A stretch of DNA of 38,066 nucleotides from Mesorhizobium sp. (GCF_005063415.1 NZ_SUEG01000011.1:1-38066); one strand, 5' to 3'. Shown: positions 27,614-36,648, counted from the first letter of the stretch. Notes: generated by a model from the sequence alone, not told the origin. Numbers and translations are program-made.

Positions 27614-27638
27614 CCATTGCTTCGGTGCCCTGCAATGG
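27614..27638 (+). repeat. Inverted repeat in pqqA leader
   Basis: Arms CCATTGC (27614-27620) and GCAATGG (27632-27638) with an 11-nt spacer, about 50 bp before the pqqA start codon. It could form an mRNA leader hairpin or an operator. A smaller GCCC/GGGC pair follows near 27658-27669. Confidence 0.4.
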
Positions 27639-27690
27639 TTGACTAACGACAGCATCGGCCCCTTCGGGCTGGTAGAAGAGGAGAAATGTT

Positions 27691-27786
27691 ATGAAGAAGA
27701 GCTGGACGAAACCGACCATGTGTCAGGTTGCTGCGGGCTTTGAAATTTCGCGGTATCTGCCTGCTGAAATTACTCCCAAGAAGTAG
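27691..27786 (+). CDS. pqqA: PqqA, precursor peptide of PQQ
   Basis: A 31-aa peptide starting at ATG 27691 (ribosome site AGAGGAG) and too short to be listed by most gene finders. The conserved Glu18-Ile-Ser-Arg-Tyr22 supplies the glutamate and tyrosine that are cross-linked by PqqE to form PQQ. The sequence MKKSWTKPTMCQVAAGFE with the AEI tail fits rhizobial PqqA (usually 23-31 residues). A stem-loop follows, so pqqA can be expressed at higher level than pqqB-E. Confidence 0.95.
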   Translation: MKKSWTKPTMCQVAAGFEISRYLPAEITPKK

Positions 27787-27796
27787 GCCGCAGAGG

Positions 27797-27824
27797 TGCG
27801 TGTCCCTGACAACAGGGGCACGCA
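27797..27824 (+). terminator. Stem-loop between pqqA and pqqB
   Basis: Arms TGCGTGTCCCTG (27797-27808) and CAGGGGCACGCA (27813-27824) pair over 12 bp with one G-U and an ACAA loop, eleven bases after the pqqA stop codon. It is followed by TCCCTTT, a weak U-run. A partial terminator or stabiliser here would let the precursor peptide outnumber the enzymes, a known feature of pqq operons. Confidence 0.65.
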
Positions 27825-27939
27825 TCCCTTTGCCGCATGGGATTTTCGTGAAAGAGTTTGAGGCACGCAAGGCGGGCGGGACGTTTTTTGCGGCTGCAAG
27901 TTGGCTGCTGGTCAGCGAAGCCGCGGGGCGGGCGTTTTC

Positions 27940-28878
27940 ATGCGCTTGAGAATCATCGGATCGGCGGCCGGCGGTGGCTTTCCGCAATGGAACTGCAATT
28001 ATCGTCTGAGCCGTGCGGCTCGCAGCGGGGAAGCTGGCGTGCATTCACGAACCCAATCAAGTGTCGCCGCGTCGGCGGATGGGCTCGGCTGGGTTCTGTT
28101 CAACGCGTCGCCCGACATTCGCCAGCAGATCGCGGCAACGCCTGACTTGCAGCCCGCGCACGATGCGCCGCTGCGCTCGACACCTATTCGCGCGGTGGTG
28201 CTGACCAATGCCGATGTCGATCACGTCGCCGGCCTGCTCAGCCTGCGTGAGCGGCAGCCTTTCGCTATCTATGCAACGACACAGGTTCTGGCGACGCTGG
28301 AGGCGAATTCGATTTTCAATGTCCTCGATCCGGCGCTCGTGCCGCGACGCATCTTGCCGCCGGCGCAAGAACTGGCGATCTGCGATGCAGACGGCCACGA
28401 CACCGGCGTGGCTGTCGAGAGCTTTCCCGTCTCCGGGAAGATAGCCCTCTATCTCGAAGAAAGAGGCCAGCCGGATGCCAATTTCAGCTCCGACGCCGGC
28501 GACACGATCGGCGTTCGAATCGCCGGTGCCGGCAGTCGCGGCTCCGTCTTCTACATCCCCGGCTGCGCCCGCATCGATGCGACCCTGTGCACGCGTCTAG
28601 CCGATGCCGCATGCCTTCTGTTCGACGGCACGGTCTTCACCGACGACGAGATGATTGCTGCCGGCGTCGGCCAAAAGACCGGTGCGCGCATGGGGCATCT
28701 GGCAATGTCGGGAGACGCGGGGTCGATCGCCGGCTTGGCCGATGTGAGGATCGGCCGCCGTGTCTTCGTCCACATCAACAACACCAATCCTGTTCTGGAC
28801 GAGAATTCTGCCGAGCATGCTGCAGTCAAAGCGGCTGGCTGGGAAGTGGCCCGCGACGGGATGGAGATGCAACTTTGA
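27940..28878 (+). CDS. pqqB: PqqB, MBL-fold oxygenase of PQQ biosynthesis
   Basis: A 312-aa cytoplasmic metallo-beta-lactamase-fold protein, thought to hydroxylate the tyrosine ring of the cleaved Glu-Tyr dipeptide. The signature LRIIGSAAGGGFPQWNC is at the N-terminus, FNASPDIRQQI follows, and TNADVDHVAGLLSLR (residues 89-103) is the family form of the metal motif. C-terminal VFVHINNTNPVLDE also matches. Start ATG 27940; it overlaps pqqC by four bases. The gap of 153 bp to pqqA holds a stem-loop. Confidence 0.95.
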   Translation: MRLRIIGSAAGGGFPQWNCNYRLSRAARSGEAGVHSRTQSSVAASADGLGWVLFNASPDIRQQIAATPDLQPAHDAPLRSTPIRAVVLTNADVDHVAGLLSLRERQPFAIYATTQVLATLEANSIFNVLDPALVPRRILPPAQELAICDADGHDTGVAVESFPVSGKIALYLEERGQPDANFSSDAGDTIGVRIAGAGSRGSVFYIPGCARIDATLCTRLADAACLLFDGTVFTDDEMIAAGVGQKTGARMGHLAMSGDAGSIAGLADVRIGRRVFVHINNTNPVLDENSAEHAAVKAAGWEVARDGMEMQL

Positions 28879-29633
28879 GTGATTTCCACGACGCAGCCAG
28901 CAACGGCCTGTCCTCCAGAGAGCTCGAAGCCGTGCTGCGGCAGGTCGGTGCCGAGCGCTATCACAACCGCCATCCTTTCCATCACAGGATGACCAGCGGT
29001 GCGCTGTCGAGGCCCGAGATGCAGGCCTGGGCGCTGAACCGCTATTGCTATCAGGCTGTCATTCCGCGCAAGGACGCCATGATCCTCGCTCATGCCGAGG
29101 ATCCGGCGTTTCGCGCCGCCTGGCGCAAACGCATCGAGGATCATGACGGCGAGGACGGCTGGAGCGGCGGTATTGCGCGCTGGTTGCACCTGGCGACCTC
29201 GCTCGGTCTCGATGCCGACGCGGTGAAGAGCGAGAGGCTGGCCCTGCCGGCGACACGTTTCGCGGTTGGCGCTTACCTCTCCTTTTGCACGAACCGGACC
29301 CTGCTGGAGGCGGTCGCGTCGTCGCTGACCGAGATGTTCTCACCGCTCATCATCGGGGAGCGGGTACCCGCGATGCTGGCCAGATACGATTATATCACCG
29401 AGGACACGCTGGCCTATTTCAGCCGACGGCCCGAACAGGCCTCGCGCGACGCCGACTTCGGTCTTGCCTATGTGCTCGAACATGCCGACACGGCGGAACG
29501 CCAGCAGCAGGCGATCGATGCACTGGTGTTCAAATGCGATATACTCTGGGCCATGCTCGACGCGCTTCAACACGCCTACGGCGAGCCGGGCAATATCCCG
29601 CCCGGCGCCTTCCGTCCGGAGGCAGCCCAATGA
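28875..29633 (+). CDS. pqqC: PqqC, PQQ synthase
   Basis: A 252-aa cofactor-independent oxidase that performs the last ring closure and eight-electron oxidation to PQQ. I place the start at TTG 28875, which overlaps the pqqB stop (TTGA) exactly as the other pqq genes overlap. No ATG occurs close to the conserved N-terminus. The motifs YHNRHPFHHRM, NRYCYQAVIPRKDA and EDHDGEDGWSGG are typical. Unlike Methylobacterium, where PqqC and PqqD are fused, here they are separate and overlap by four bases. Confidence 0.93.
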   Translation: MSDFHDAASNGLSSRELEAVLRQVGAERYHNRHPFHHRMTSGALSRPEMQAWALNRYCYQAVIPRKDAMILAHAEDPAFRAAWRKRIEDHDGEDGWSGGIARWLHLATSLGLDADAVKSERLALPATRFAVGAYLSFCTNRTLLEAVASSLTEMFSPLIIGERVPAMLARYDYITEDTLAYFSRRPEQASRDADFGLAYVLEHADTAERQQQAIDALVFKCDILWAMLDALQHAYGEPGNIPPGAFRPEAAQ

Positions 29634-29926
29634 TAGCACTGCGCGAAAGAGCCATTGTGTCGCCGCAGTCGGTTCCATCGCTGCCGAAGCACGTGCGCAT
29701 ACAGTACGACCCCGTGCGCCAGACGTTCGCCGTGCTTTCGCCTGAAAAGGTGTTCTGGCCAAACGACATCAGCCTCGACATATTGCGCCGCTGCGATGGG
29801 CGGTCCACGGTCGGCCACATCATTGCCGGCCTTGCCGCAGATTATGATGCCGAACAGGAGGCTGTGGCGGCCGATGTCATCGCCTTCCTGCAGGAATGGT
29901 CGGACAAGCTGCTGGTGAAGCTATGA
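29630..29926 (+). CDS. pqqD: PqqD, peptide chaperone
   Basis: A 98-aa protein that binds PqqA and presents it to PqqE. The core KVFWPNDISLDILRRCDGRSTVGHIIAGLAADYDAE matches the family (RRE domain). The ATG at 29630 shares ATGA with the pqqC stop, and the pqqE start ATG 29923 overlaps its own stop in the same way, so C, D and E are translation-coupled. Length matches other stand-alone PqqD proteins. Confidence 0.94.
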   Translation: MIALRERAIVSPQSVPSLPKHVRIQYDPVRQTFAVLSPEKVFWPNDISLDILRRCDGRSTVGHIIAGLAADYDAEQEAVAADVIAFLQEWSDKLLVKL

Positions 29927-31044
29927 GCGAGCCCCCTCTCCCCCCGATCGGCATGCTGGCGGAACTGACGCATCGCTGCCCGCTGCAATGCCCCTATTGC
30001 TCCAATCCGCTCGAATTGCTGAAGGCCAATCGCGAACTCGACACGCAGAGCTGGCTCGACCTGTTCTCGCAGGCGGCCGATCTTGGCGTTCTCCAGGTGC
30101 ATCTGTCCGGCGGTGAACCGACGCTGCGTCGCGATCTTGAGCAATTGATCGCCGGGCTTTCGGCGCGCGGCGTCTACACCAACCTGATCACCGCCGGCGT
30201 CGGCATTGCGGATGGCCGCATCGAGGCATTTGCCGAAGCCGGGCTCGACCATCTGCAACTGAGCTTTCAAGGCGCACGGCCGGCGACCACCGAGCGCATC
30301 GGCAATCACAGGGGCAGCCACGAAAAGAAGCTGGAAACGTCACGGCGCGCTCGCGCGGCCGGCTTGCCGCTTACCATCAACGCGCCGATCCATCGCCACA
30401 ATATCGAGGAGGTACCGGAATTTATCGATCTGGCCCTTTCGCTGGGTGCGGAGCGTCTCGAGATCGCCAACGTGCAGTACGCCGGCTGGGCGCTGACCAA
30501 TCGCGATCAACTGATGCCCGAGCGTGCTGCCGTCGACCGGCAGGCGGAGATCGTCGAGGCGGCGCGCGAACGGCTCACCGGCGTCATGAACATCGATTTC
30601 GTAACGCCGGATTATTTCGCCATCTATCCCAAGCCGTGCATGGGCGGCTGGGCGCGCGACGCCTTCATGGTGACGCCGGACGGCACCGTACTGCCATGCC
30701 ATGCCGCCCAGACCATCCCGTCGCTCAGTTTCGAGCGTTTTGGACCACGCAGCCTGGCCGCGATCTGGACCGATTCCCCTGCATTTAATGCCTTTCGAGG
30801 CACCGACTGGATGCAGGAGCCCTGCCGCAACTGTGAGCGGCGCGAGATCGACTGGGGCGGCTGCCGCTGCCAGGCGATGGCAATCGCCGGCGATGCCGCC
30901 GCGACGGACCCGGCTTGCGAGAAATCGCCGATCCATGCGCGCATGGCAATGCTGATCGACGAAGCCCAGCGCGCTGCGACGGTTCCTTCGAAGGACGAAC
31001 CATTCGTCTACCGGCGTATCGGCGTCGTCACCGAGCCCGCCTGA
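29923..31044 (+). CDS. pqqE: PqqE, radical SAM enzyme
   Basis: A 373-aa radical S-adenosylmethionine enzyme that forms the Glu-Tyr carbon-carbon bond in PqqA. The cluster-binding CxxxCxxC is CPLQCPYC at residues 19-26, VHLSGGEPTLR is the SAM-binding glycine motif, and C-terminal Cys residues (PCHAAQ, PCRNCERR, WGGCRCQ) form the SPASM auxiliary clusters. Start ATG 29923. Last gene of the pqqABCDE operon, convergent with the S-formylglutathione hydrolase gene 21 bp away. Confidence 0.96.
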   Translation: MSEPPLPPIGMLAELTHRCPLQCPYCSNPLELLKANRELDTQSWLDLFSQAADLGVLQVHLSGGEPTLRRDLEQLIAGLSARGVYTNLITAGVGIADGRIEAFAEAGLDHLQLSFQGARPATTERIGNHRGSHEKKLETSRRARAAGLPLTINAPIHRHNIEEVPEFIDLALSLGAERLEIANVQYAGWALTNRDQLMPERAAVDRQAEIVEAARERLTGVMNIDFVTPDYFAIYPKPCMGGWARDAFMVTPDGTVLPCHAAQTIPSLSFERFGPRSLAAIWTDSPAFNAFRGTDWMQEPCRNCERREIDWGGCRCQAMAIAGDAAATDPACEKSPIHARMAMLIDEAQRAATVPSKDEPFVYRRIGVVTEPA

Positions 31045-31065
31045 CTGCCGACCTATTCCTACGGC

Positions 31066-31917
31066 CTACCCTCGTGAAAGCCGTTCGGCATGCCACGTCA
31101 TATGGTCATGCATGAATGTCGAAATGAAAAAATAGGAGTGATCATATTCGTCCTGCATCCGCAATTTCAACGGAATGCTTGCCTTGAAGCAGGCGTCTTC
31201 GAGCAGCCAAGGCCTGAGGCCCTCCTGAAGGAAACCGTCTGACGTTCCCTGATCGACCAGGAATTCCGGGAAACGGTGTCCATCCTCGATGAGCGAAGTG
31301 GCATCGTAGCGCCGCCACGAGGCCTCATCTGGGCCGAGATATTTTTCGAATGCCGGCCTCGACCAGCCGGCTGTGCTTGGCTGCACGATCGGCGCAAAGG
31401 CCGAGCAACTCCTGAAACGCGCGGGATTTTTCAGTGCGATCGTCAGCGCGCCATGCCCGCCCATCGAATGGCCGAAGATCGACTGGCGTGCCATATCGGC
31501 GGGAAATTCGCGCCCGATCACGGCTGGCAGCTCCTCGACGATGTAGGAATACATGCGATAGTTCTTGGCATACGGCTCTTGCGTCGCGTCGAGGTAGAAA
31601 CCGGCGCCGCTGCCGAACTGCCAATTGTCCTTTTCATCCGGAATGTCGGCACCACGCGGGCTGGTGTCGGGACAGACGACGATCAAGCCAAGTTCGGCGG
31701 CAATACGTCTGTATTCGCCTTTTTCCATTACATTCGCATGGGTGCAGGTGAGTCCGGAGAGGTACCACACCACCGGGCAACGCCTTTCCCGTGCCTGCGG
31801 AGGCACGAAAATGGCAAACGTCATTTCGCATGAGCAGCTCGTCGAGAGATGAGAGTAAACGTGCTGGGCGCCGCCATGCGACTTGACAGTCGAGACGAGT
31901 TTCGGGTGCTCTGGCAT
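31066..31917 (-). CDS. fghA: S-formylglutathione hydrolase
   Basis: A 283-aa cytoplasmic esterase that splits S-formylglutathione to formate and glutathione, the second step after the dehydrogenase at the left edge. The nucleophile Ser151 sits in GHSMGGHGAL, with Asp226 (DQGTSDGF) and His259 (DEYDHSYFF) completing the triad. The YLSGLTCTHANVMEKGEY segment is specific to the family. I use the ATG at 31917, where the conserved sequence starts; the open frame continues for about 100 codons without homology. A ribosome site GGAGAAG lies just upstream. Confidence 0.95.
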   Translation of the reverse strand: MPEHPKLVSTVKSHGGAQHVYSHLSTSCSCEMTFAIFVPPQARERRCPVVWYLSGLTCTHANVMEKGEYRRIAAELGLIVVCPDTSPRGADIPDEKDNWQFGSGAGFYLDATQEPYAKNYRMYSYIVEELPAVIGREFPADMARQSIFGHSMGGHGALTIALKNPARFRSCSAFAPIVQPSTAGWSRPAFEKYLGPDEASWRRYDATSLIEDGHRFPEFLVDQGTSDGFLQEGLRPWLLEDACFKASIPLKLRMQDEYDHSYFFISTFMHDHMTWHAERLSRG

Positions 31918-32676
31918 ATATTCTTCTCCGCCAATTTTTGACCGCCGACCATAGCCTCTACGACATCGGGGGCGATCGCGGCAACCTTGGTGGGCCGGCC
32001 GGCGTGCAGGGTTCTTGATCGCAGTGGGGATGACCTGCGTTAGCTGACCGTTCTGGCAACGAGACGCCATTCGCTGGCGCTGCGTTGCCCAAGTCTTTCG
32101 CAACCATACGGGTTCAGGCTGGGGCGCCCATTGCCGATGCTGGCTACTGCAAGGACGCAGTGCGCAGGGGATCGGCGACGCCTTCCGGGACGCCGAACTC
32201 TGCGCAAGTGCACTCGCCATGGCTTTCAGCGGCGACAGCGCTTCGACGCGGCTATGGCGGACTATCGGCGACAGCGCGACAACACTCGCTGCCGGTGCAA
32301 GAGTTCACCTGCCAACTCGCAACAATGGCCCATTGAGATGCAGCAACATCGCAGGGGCACCCAACGCATGACACCGACGTTCCGATTTAGCCACCCATGT
32401 GAGCCGACGGCTATTCCCGACGGTCGAAAGCAACGGACAAGCCTAGGGCAGTTGCTGCCTCGACGATCGCCTCGGTTAGCTCTTCATCGGATGCGACGAG
32501 ATAAGGGGCGGCTTGCCGTCTAGATCGACCAAGCCTCCTGGGCCTCGACCGGCTTCTCAGCAGATCGCCCGCGCGCTGCGGAGCCATGGCAAATTGCCAG
32601 GTTCGTAGGTGAGCGCAGTCCAGGAGCTCGGCTCGGCCCACGGGCGCGCGCCCCCTGCGCTGGGCGAAGATGTCGC
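31918..32676. other. 759-bp gap with gene remnants between fghA and aldehyde dehydrogenase gene
   Basis: This stretch contains the fghA upstream region, the decayed FAD-monooxygenase fragment at 32070-32360 and about 300 bp of unassigned sequence. On the minus strand, a short open frame ending at 32411 holds a plausible helix (ASDEELTEAIVEAATALG) but has no recognisable family. Otherwise I see nothing coding. Confidence 0.5.
32070..32360 (+). pseudogene. Decayed C-terminal fragment of an FAD-dependent monooxygenase
   Basis: Pieces of one conserved C-terminal region appear in order but in three different frames: FAGAALPKSF (32070-), PIADAGYCKDA (32127-32159), AQGIGDAFRDAEL (from 32162), RFDAAMADYRRQRDNT (to 32286) and LPVQEFTCQLATMA (32289-). 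They match the family pattern of FAD-dependent aromatic-ring-type monooxygenases: a GDAGYHKDP-like flavin motif, QGI.DAFRDAE, and then DAALADY.RRRD..LP.YEFTCQLATLE. At least three frameshifts and missing N-terminal sequence make the gene non-functional. Confidence 0.65.
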
Positions 32677-34128
32677 CTAGAAATAGCCGAGGATGGATTT
32701 GACCTCGAGATACTCCAACATGCCCTCGATCCCATATTCGCGTCCGTTTCCGGACTGCTTGAATCCGCCAAACGGGGCGTGCGGATCCCAGGCCGGGTAG
32801 TTGAGATGCACCTGACCGGAGCGAATCCGCGAAGCCACGTCCCTGGCGGCGCCCATATCCTTGCCCTGCACATGCGCCCCCAGACCGTAGACCGTGTCGT
32901 TGGCGATGGTGATGGCCTCCTCGATTGTGTCGTAAGGGATGATGCAGAGAACTGGCCCGAAGACCTCTTCCTGGGCAATGCGCATGCTCGTGTGCACGTC
33001 GGAAAAGATGGTCGGCTTCACATAGAACCCGACGTTCAGATCGTGCGCACGGCCCGGTCCTCCGGTGAGGAGCCTGGCGCCCTCAGAAATGCCGACGCCG
33101 ATCATGGTTTGGATGCGGTCGAATTGGGCACGGTTTGCGATTGGACCATGAGTTGTGGCTTCCGAAAGAGGATCGCCAATGACGATCTGGGCTGCGGCCC
33201 TTTTGGCGATTGCCTCGATCTCGGAGAGCAGCGCGCGTGGCACGATCATGCGCGTCGGGGCGCTGCATGACTGGCCGAGATTGCGGAAGGCAGCGGCTAC
33301 GCCCAGAGAAACGGCGCGATCGAGATCTGCGTCCGGCAGGATCACGTTCGGCGACTTGCCCCCGAGCTCCTGCGCGACACGCTTGACCGTGGTCGCTGCC
33401 GCCTGGGCCACCGCAATGCCCGCGCGGGTGGACCCGGTAATGGAGATCATATCCACATCCGGATGGGAGGCGAGACCCATACCCACGCCTGGACCATCAC
33501 CTTGCACGAGGTTGAAAACCCCGGCAGGGAAGCCAGCTTCCTCGATCGCCTCGGCGAACAGCAGGGCGTCCAGCGGAGAAAGCTCACTCGGCTTCAGCAC
33601 GATCGTGCAGCCTGCAGCGAGCGCCGGCGAAACCTTGGCGGTGATCTGGTAAAGTGGCCAGTTCCACGGAGTGATCAAGGCGCAGACACCGATCGGTTCG
33701 TGGGTGACGGCGGTTTGCCCCCGTTGCTTGACGAAGCGAAAGTCTGTCAGCACATCGCGAGCGACCTTAACATGCGTGATCGCCAGCGGCACCTGGGTGC
33801 TGCGCGCATAGCCGATCGCCGCGCCCATTTCGAGGCTCAGGCATTGAGCCAGCAGTTCGCCGCGCGCCTCGAGCAGCGCTTGCAGGCGATCGAGCAGACC
33901 CGCGCGGTCTTCTGGCGTGGTCCGACTCCAGGTGGCGAATGCCCTGCGAGCCGCTGCAACGGCCGCGTCCACGTCCTCGCCATTTCCAAGCGGAAACTGG
34001 CTCACAACCTCTTCTGTGGCGGGATTGACGACGGCGCCCGTTGCGGTGCCGCTCGGCTCAACCCATTGACCGTCGATGAAAAACTTGTCCGGGTGGCCGT
34101 TGCGGGACAGGTGTTCGAGGGGCGTCAT
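32677..34128 (-). CDS. NAD(P)-dependent aldehyde dehydrogenase
   Basis: A 483-aa aldehyde dehydrogenase oxidising an aldehyde to the acid. Catalytic residues: Asn156 in PWNWPLY, Glu254 in QELGGK, Cys288 in GQSCSAPTR, with TGSTRAG for cofactor binding and EEVFGPVL near the C-terminus. Start is ATG 34128, sharing one base with the preceding stop; a GTG at 34131 would add one residue. Substrate cannot be deduced. Coupled with the FAD oxidoreductase, it would oxidise the aldehyde released from an amine or amino alcohol, which is inference. Confidence 0.92.
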   Translation of the reverse strand: MTPLEHLSRNGHPDKFFIDGQWVEPSGTATGAVVNPATEEVVSQFPLGNGEDVDAAVAAARRAFATWSRTTPEDRAGLLDRLQALLEARGELLAQCLSLEMGAAIGYARSTQVPLAITHVKVARDVLTDFRFVKQRGQTAVTHEPIGVCALITPWNWPLYQITAKVSPALAAGCTIVLKPSELSPLDALLFAEAIEEAGFPAGVFNLVQGDGPGVGMGLASHPDVDMISITGSTRAGIAVAQAAATTVKRVAQELGGKSPNVILPDADLDRAVSLGVAAAFRNLGQSCSAPTRMIVPRALLSEIEAIAKRAAAQIVIGDPLSEATTHGPIANRAQFDRIQTMIGVGISEGARLLTGGPGRAHDLNVGFYVKPTIFSDVHTSMRIAQEEVFGPVLCIIPYDTIEEAITIANDTVYGLGAHVQGKDMGAARDVASRIRSGQVHLNYPAWDPHAPFGGFKQSGNGREYGIEGMLEYLEVKSILGYF

Positions 34129-35402
34129 CACCCTACAAGGTCCTTCATGCGGTAATAGGCGCCGAGAATAGGCAGGAACCAGGGGCGCCCGAAATAACCG
34201 GGGATCGCTGGCCAGTCGAAATCCTTCCAGGGATTGAGCTCGGGGTGCCCGTCCATGACGTCGGCCATGATGGTGCCCATCAATGTCGACATCTGGGTCC
34301 CGTGTCCGCTATAGCCCATTGAGTAATAGATGCCATGGCGCTCTCCGGCGCGCGGCAGGCGATCGCGGGTCATATCGACCATGCCGCCCCAGCAGTAGTC
34401 GATCCGGGTGCCGGCCAGTTCCGGAAAGACCTCGACCATCGCCGCCTTGAGTATCCGGCCGCTTTTTTCGTCGGATTGAGGATTGGACACGGCAAAGCGC
34501 GCCCTCCCGCCGAACAGAAGGCGATTATCCGGCGTGAGCCGCCAGTAGACAACGAGATTGCGCGTGTCGACGACCATGCGCCCGGTCGGCATGAGACGCT
34601 TAACATGGTCGGGCGACAGCGGCTCGGTCACGATCAGAAAGGCGCCGACCGGGATCATGCGCCGGCGGATCCAGCCGAGCGGGCCAATCTGGGAGATGCC
34701 GCTCGCCAACAGGACCTGCCGCGCGACGATCTTGCCCTTTGGCGTCGTTACCTCATGCCCGCCTGAAACCTTGCGCATCGCCATGACGGGCGAGCGTTCA
34801 TGGACCTGTGCGCCACGCCGGGCAGCAGCGGTCGCGAGGCCCTGGACGAACCGGCCGACATGCATGCCCGCGCTCTTGGGAAAGAGCAGCCCGCCATGGT
34901 AGCGGTTGGTGCCGACTTCGGTTCGCAGGTCCGCGCGCGCGATCATCCTGGTTTCGGGATCGACATTGGCCGCCAGCAGTTCCTGGCTGCGCGCCAGCAT
35001 GTCGTAGTGTTCGGGCTTGGCGGCAAGCTTGAGCTTGCCGACACGGGAGAAGCTGCAGTCGATCTTTTCTTCCTGCACCAACCGCTCGACCATATCGACG
35101 CCGGCGTCGAAAGCCTTGTAGAGCGCATTTGCGGCCGGCTTGCCGTGCTTGCCAGCCATGATTGCATAGTTCTGGGCAAAGCCGTTGTTGCACATCCCGC
35201 CATTGCGGCCGGACGCGGCGTTGCCGATCGTTTCGGCCTCCAACAGGGCAACCCGGGCGCCCTTTTTGGCAAGGGCCAGCGCGGCGGAGGAGCCGGTCAG
35301 GCCGCCGCCCACAATCGCCACGTCGTAGTGGCCTTCGAGCGGTTTGGACGACCCTTCATTGAACGGCTGAGATGTATCCAGCCAGTAAGAAGTAGACTTC
35401 AT
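34128..35402 (-). CDS. FAD-dependent oxidoreductase (DAO / gamma-glutamylputrescine oxidase type)
   Basis: A 424-aa flavoprotein of the D-amino-acid-oxidase superfamily. The dinucleotide motif VGGGLTGSSAALALAKKG starts at residue 31. ASGRNGGMCNNG is the flavin-contacting motif shared with gamma-glutamylputrescine and related amine oxidases (PuuB/OrdL group), and GMGYSGHGTQMS near the C-terminus binds the flavin. It oxidises a C-N bond of an amine or amino acid, releasing aldehyde or keto acid plus ammonia. The start ATG at 35402 was chosen over the upstream frame start because the conserved N-terminus YWLD begins here. Overlaps the aldehyde dehydrogenase start. Confidence 0.9.
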   Translation of the reverse strand: MKSTSYWLDTSQPFNEGSSKPLEGHYDVAIVGGGLTGSSAALALAKKGARVALLEAETIGNAASGRNGGMCNNGFAQNYAIMAGKHGKPAANALYKAFDAGVDMVERLVQEEKIDCSFSRVGKLKLAAKPEHYDMLARSQELLAANVDPETRMIARADLRTEVGTNRYHGGLLFPKSAGMHVGRFVQGLATAAARRGAQVHERSPVMAMRKVSGGHEVTTPKGKIVARQVLLASGISQIGPLGWIRRRMIPVGAFLIVTEPLSPDHVKRLMPTGRMVVDTRNLVVYWRLTPDNRLLFGGRARFAVSNPQSDEKSGRILKAAMVEVFPELAGTRIDYCWGGMVDMTRDRLPRAGERHGIYYSMGYSGHGTQMSTLMGTIMADVMDGHPELNPWKDFDWPAIPGYFGRPWFLPILGAYYRMKDLVG

Positions 35403-35458
35403 TTTCTTGACCACCAGTGTTGATTTGAGTGGGGCGACATCCGAGCGTAGTTGCGCGC

Positions 35459-36637
35459 CTACCAGCCGCGCATCCGCTCCCAACGCGCTTCAATCTTGGG
35501 GCTGTCCCCGTTGACGACGCCGTAGTAATCATGCTGGGCGGCCATCGCACACGCATGGTTGGGCAGAATGCGGACCCGAGTCCCGAGCGGTAACTCGGGC
35601 ATGTACTTTCCAGAACCGGCACGAGTGGCGAGGATACCGTGTTCCTGGCTGGCCTGGGCCACGATCACATCTTCAAGCACCCGCCCCTTTTCGTCGCAGA
35701 CCACACCGTAACCCTGGTCGATCTGCTGATTTGCGGTTCCCCGGTCGCGCGAAAGCGCCATCCACCCGGCGTCGACCAGCACCCATCCCTTTTCCGGCTT
35801 GGCTCCGATCACGGTGGCCAACACGGAAACCGCGATATCGTCGATGGCACAGACCCCGACCCCGTGCTGGACGAGGTCGAAGAACATGTAGACGCCGGCG
35901 CGCAACTCCGTAATGCCTTCTAGATTCTCGGCGAAGTGTGCGGTCGGCGTCGAACCGAGGCTGATGCTCGGGCAGGCATGGCCGTGAGCGCGCAAAGTTT
36001 CGGCCGCGCGCACGCTGGCCGAACGCTCGTTCTCGGCTGCTTTGATCAGCGCATCGGGCGTGCTCAAGGTATAGGACTCGCCCGCATGGGCGAGGACGCC
36101 GACCAGATTAGCGCCCGCTTCGACGACCCTGTTGGCCACCTCGAGCAGCTTGGGATCGTCCGGCTTCAATCCACCGCGATGGTCATCGCAGTCCAGTTCG
36201 ATGAAGACGGACGGCGTCACGCCGATTGCTTGGCGCACGCCGGCCAGGGCATCGGCCTGCCCGACCGAATCGAGCAACAGCTTCAGATCGACACCGGTAC
36301 GGCGACAAAACTCCATGGCACGCATGGCCGAAGCCGGCGAGATGCCGACCGCATAGGTCATGTCTCGAAAGCCATGGCCCGCAAAATACTCCGCCTCGGC
36401 GATGGTCGAGACCGTGATCGGACCGGGTTCTGGATGGAACGCGCATCGGGCGACGTCGATGCTTTTGGCCGTCTTCATATGCGGGCGCAGCACCACGCCA
36501 AGCTTCTTGGCGCGCTCGGCCAGACCCTGGATGTTGCGCTCGAGCCGCCCACGGTCGAGAAGCAGCGCCGGGGTGACCAAGGCGTCGATCGTGGTAGCCG
36601 TCTCGCTCACCGCCAGGTTTGCCGCCCTCTTGTTCAT
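35459..36637 (-). CDS. DSD1 / D-threonine aldolase-family PLP enzyme
   Basis: A 392-aa fold-type III PLP enzyme of the alanine-racemase-like N-terminal barrel. Lys55 in LRPHMKTAKS is the PLP lysine. The C-terminal metal site is HAC (His361, Cys363) in PNHACAM, as in D-serine dehydratase, D-threonine aldolase, D-threo-3-hydroxyaspartate dehydratase and the beta-hydroxyaspartate aldolase BhcC. It therefore cleaves or dehydrates a D- or beta-hydroxy amino acid, exact substrate unknown. It is followed 56 bp downstream (leftward) by the FAD oxidoreductase and preceded by the GNAT gene. Confidence 0.88.
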   Translation of the reverse strand: MNKRAANLAVSETATTIDALVTPALLLDRGRLERNIQGLAERAKKLGVVLRPHMKTAKSIDVARCAFHPEPGPITVSTIAEAEYFAGHGFRDMTYAVGISPASAMRAMEFCRRTGVDLKLLLDSVGQADALAGVRQAIGVTPSVFIELDCDDHRGGLKPDDPKLLEVANRVVEAGANLVGVLAHAGESYTLSTPDALIKAAENERSASVRAAETLRAHGHACPSISLGSTPTAHFAENLEGITELRAGVYMFFDLVQHGVGVCAIDDIAVSVLATVIGAKPEKGWVLVDAGWMALSRDRGTANQQIDQGYGVVCDEKGRVLEDVIVAQASQEHGILATRAGSGKYMPELPLGTRVRILPNHACAMAAQHDYYGVVNGDSPKIEARWERMRGW

Positions 36638-36648
36638 AAGTTCGTTTC

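Noticed and set aside
32411..32641. Leftward 76-codon frame with a plausible helix (ASDEELTEAIVEAATALG)
   Set aside because: The N-terminal two-thirds are Arg-rich and shadow-like. No family recognised; it may be part of another decayed gene, but evidence is too weak.
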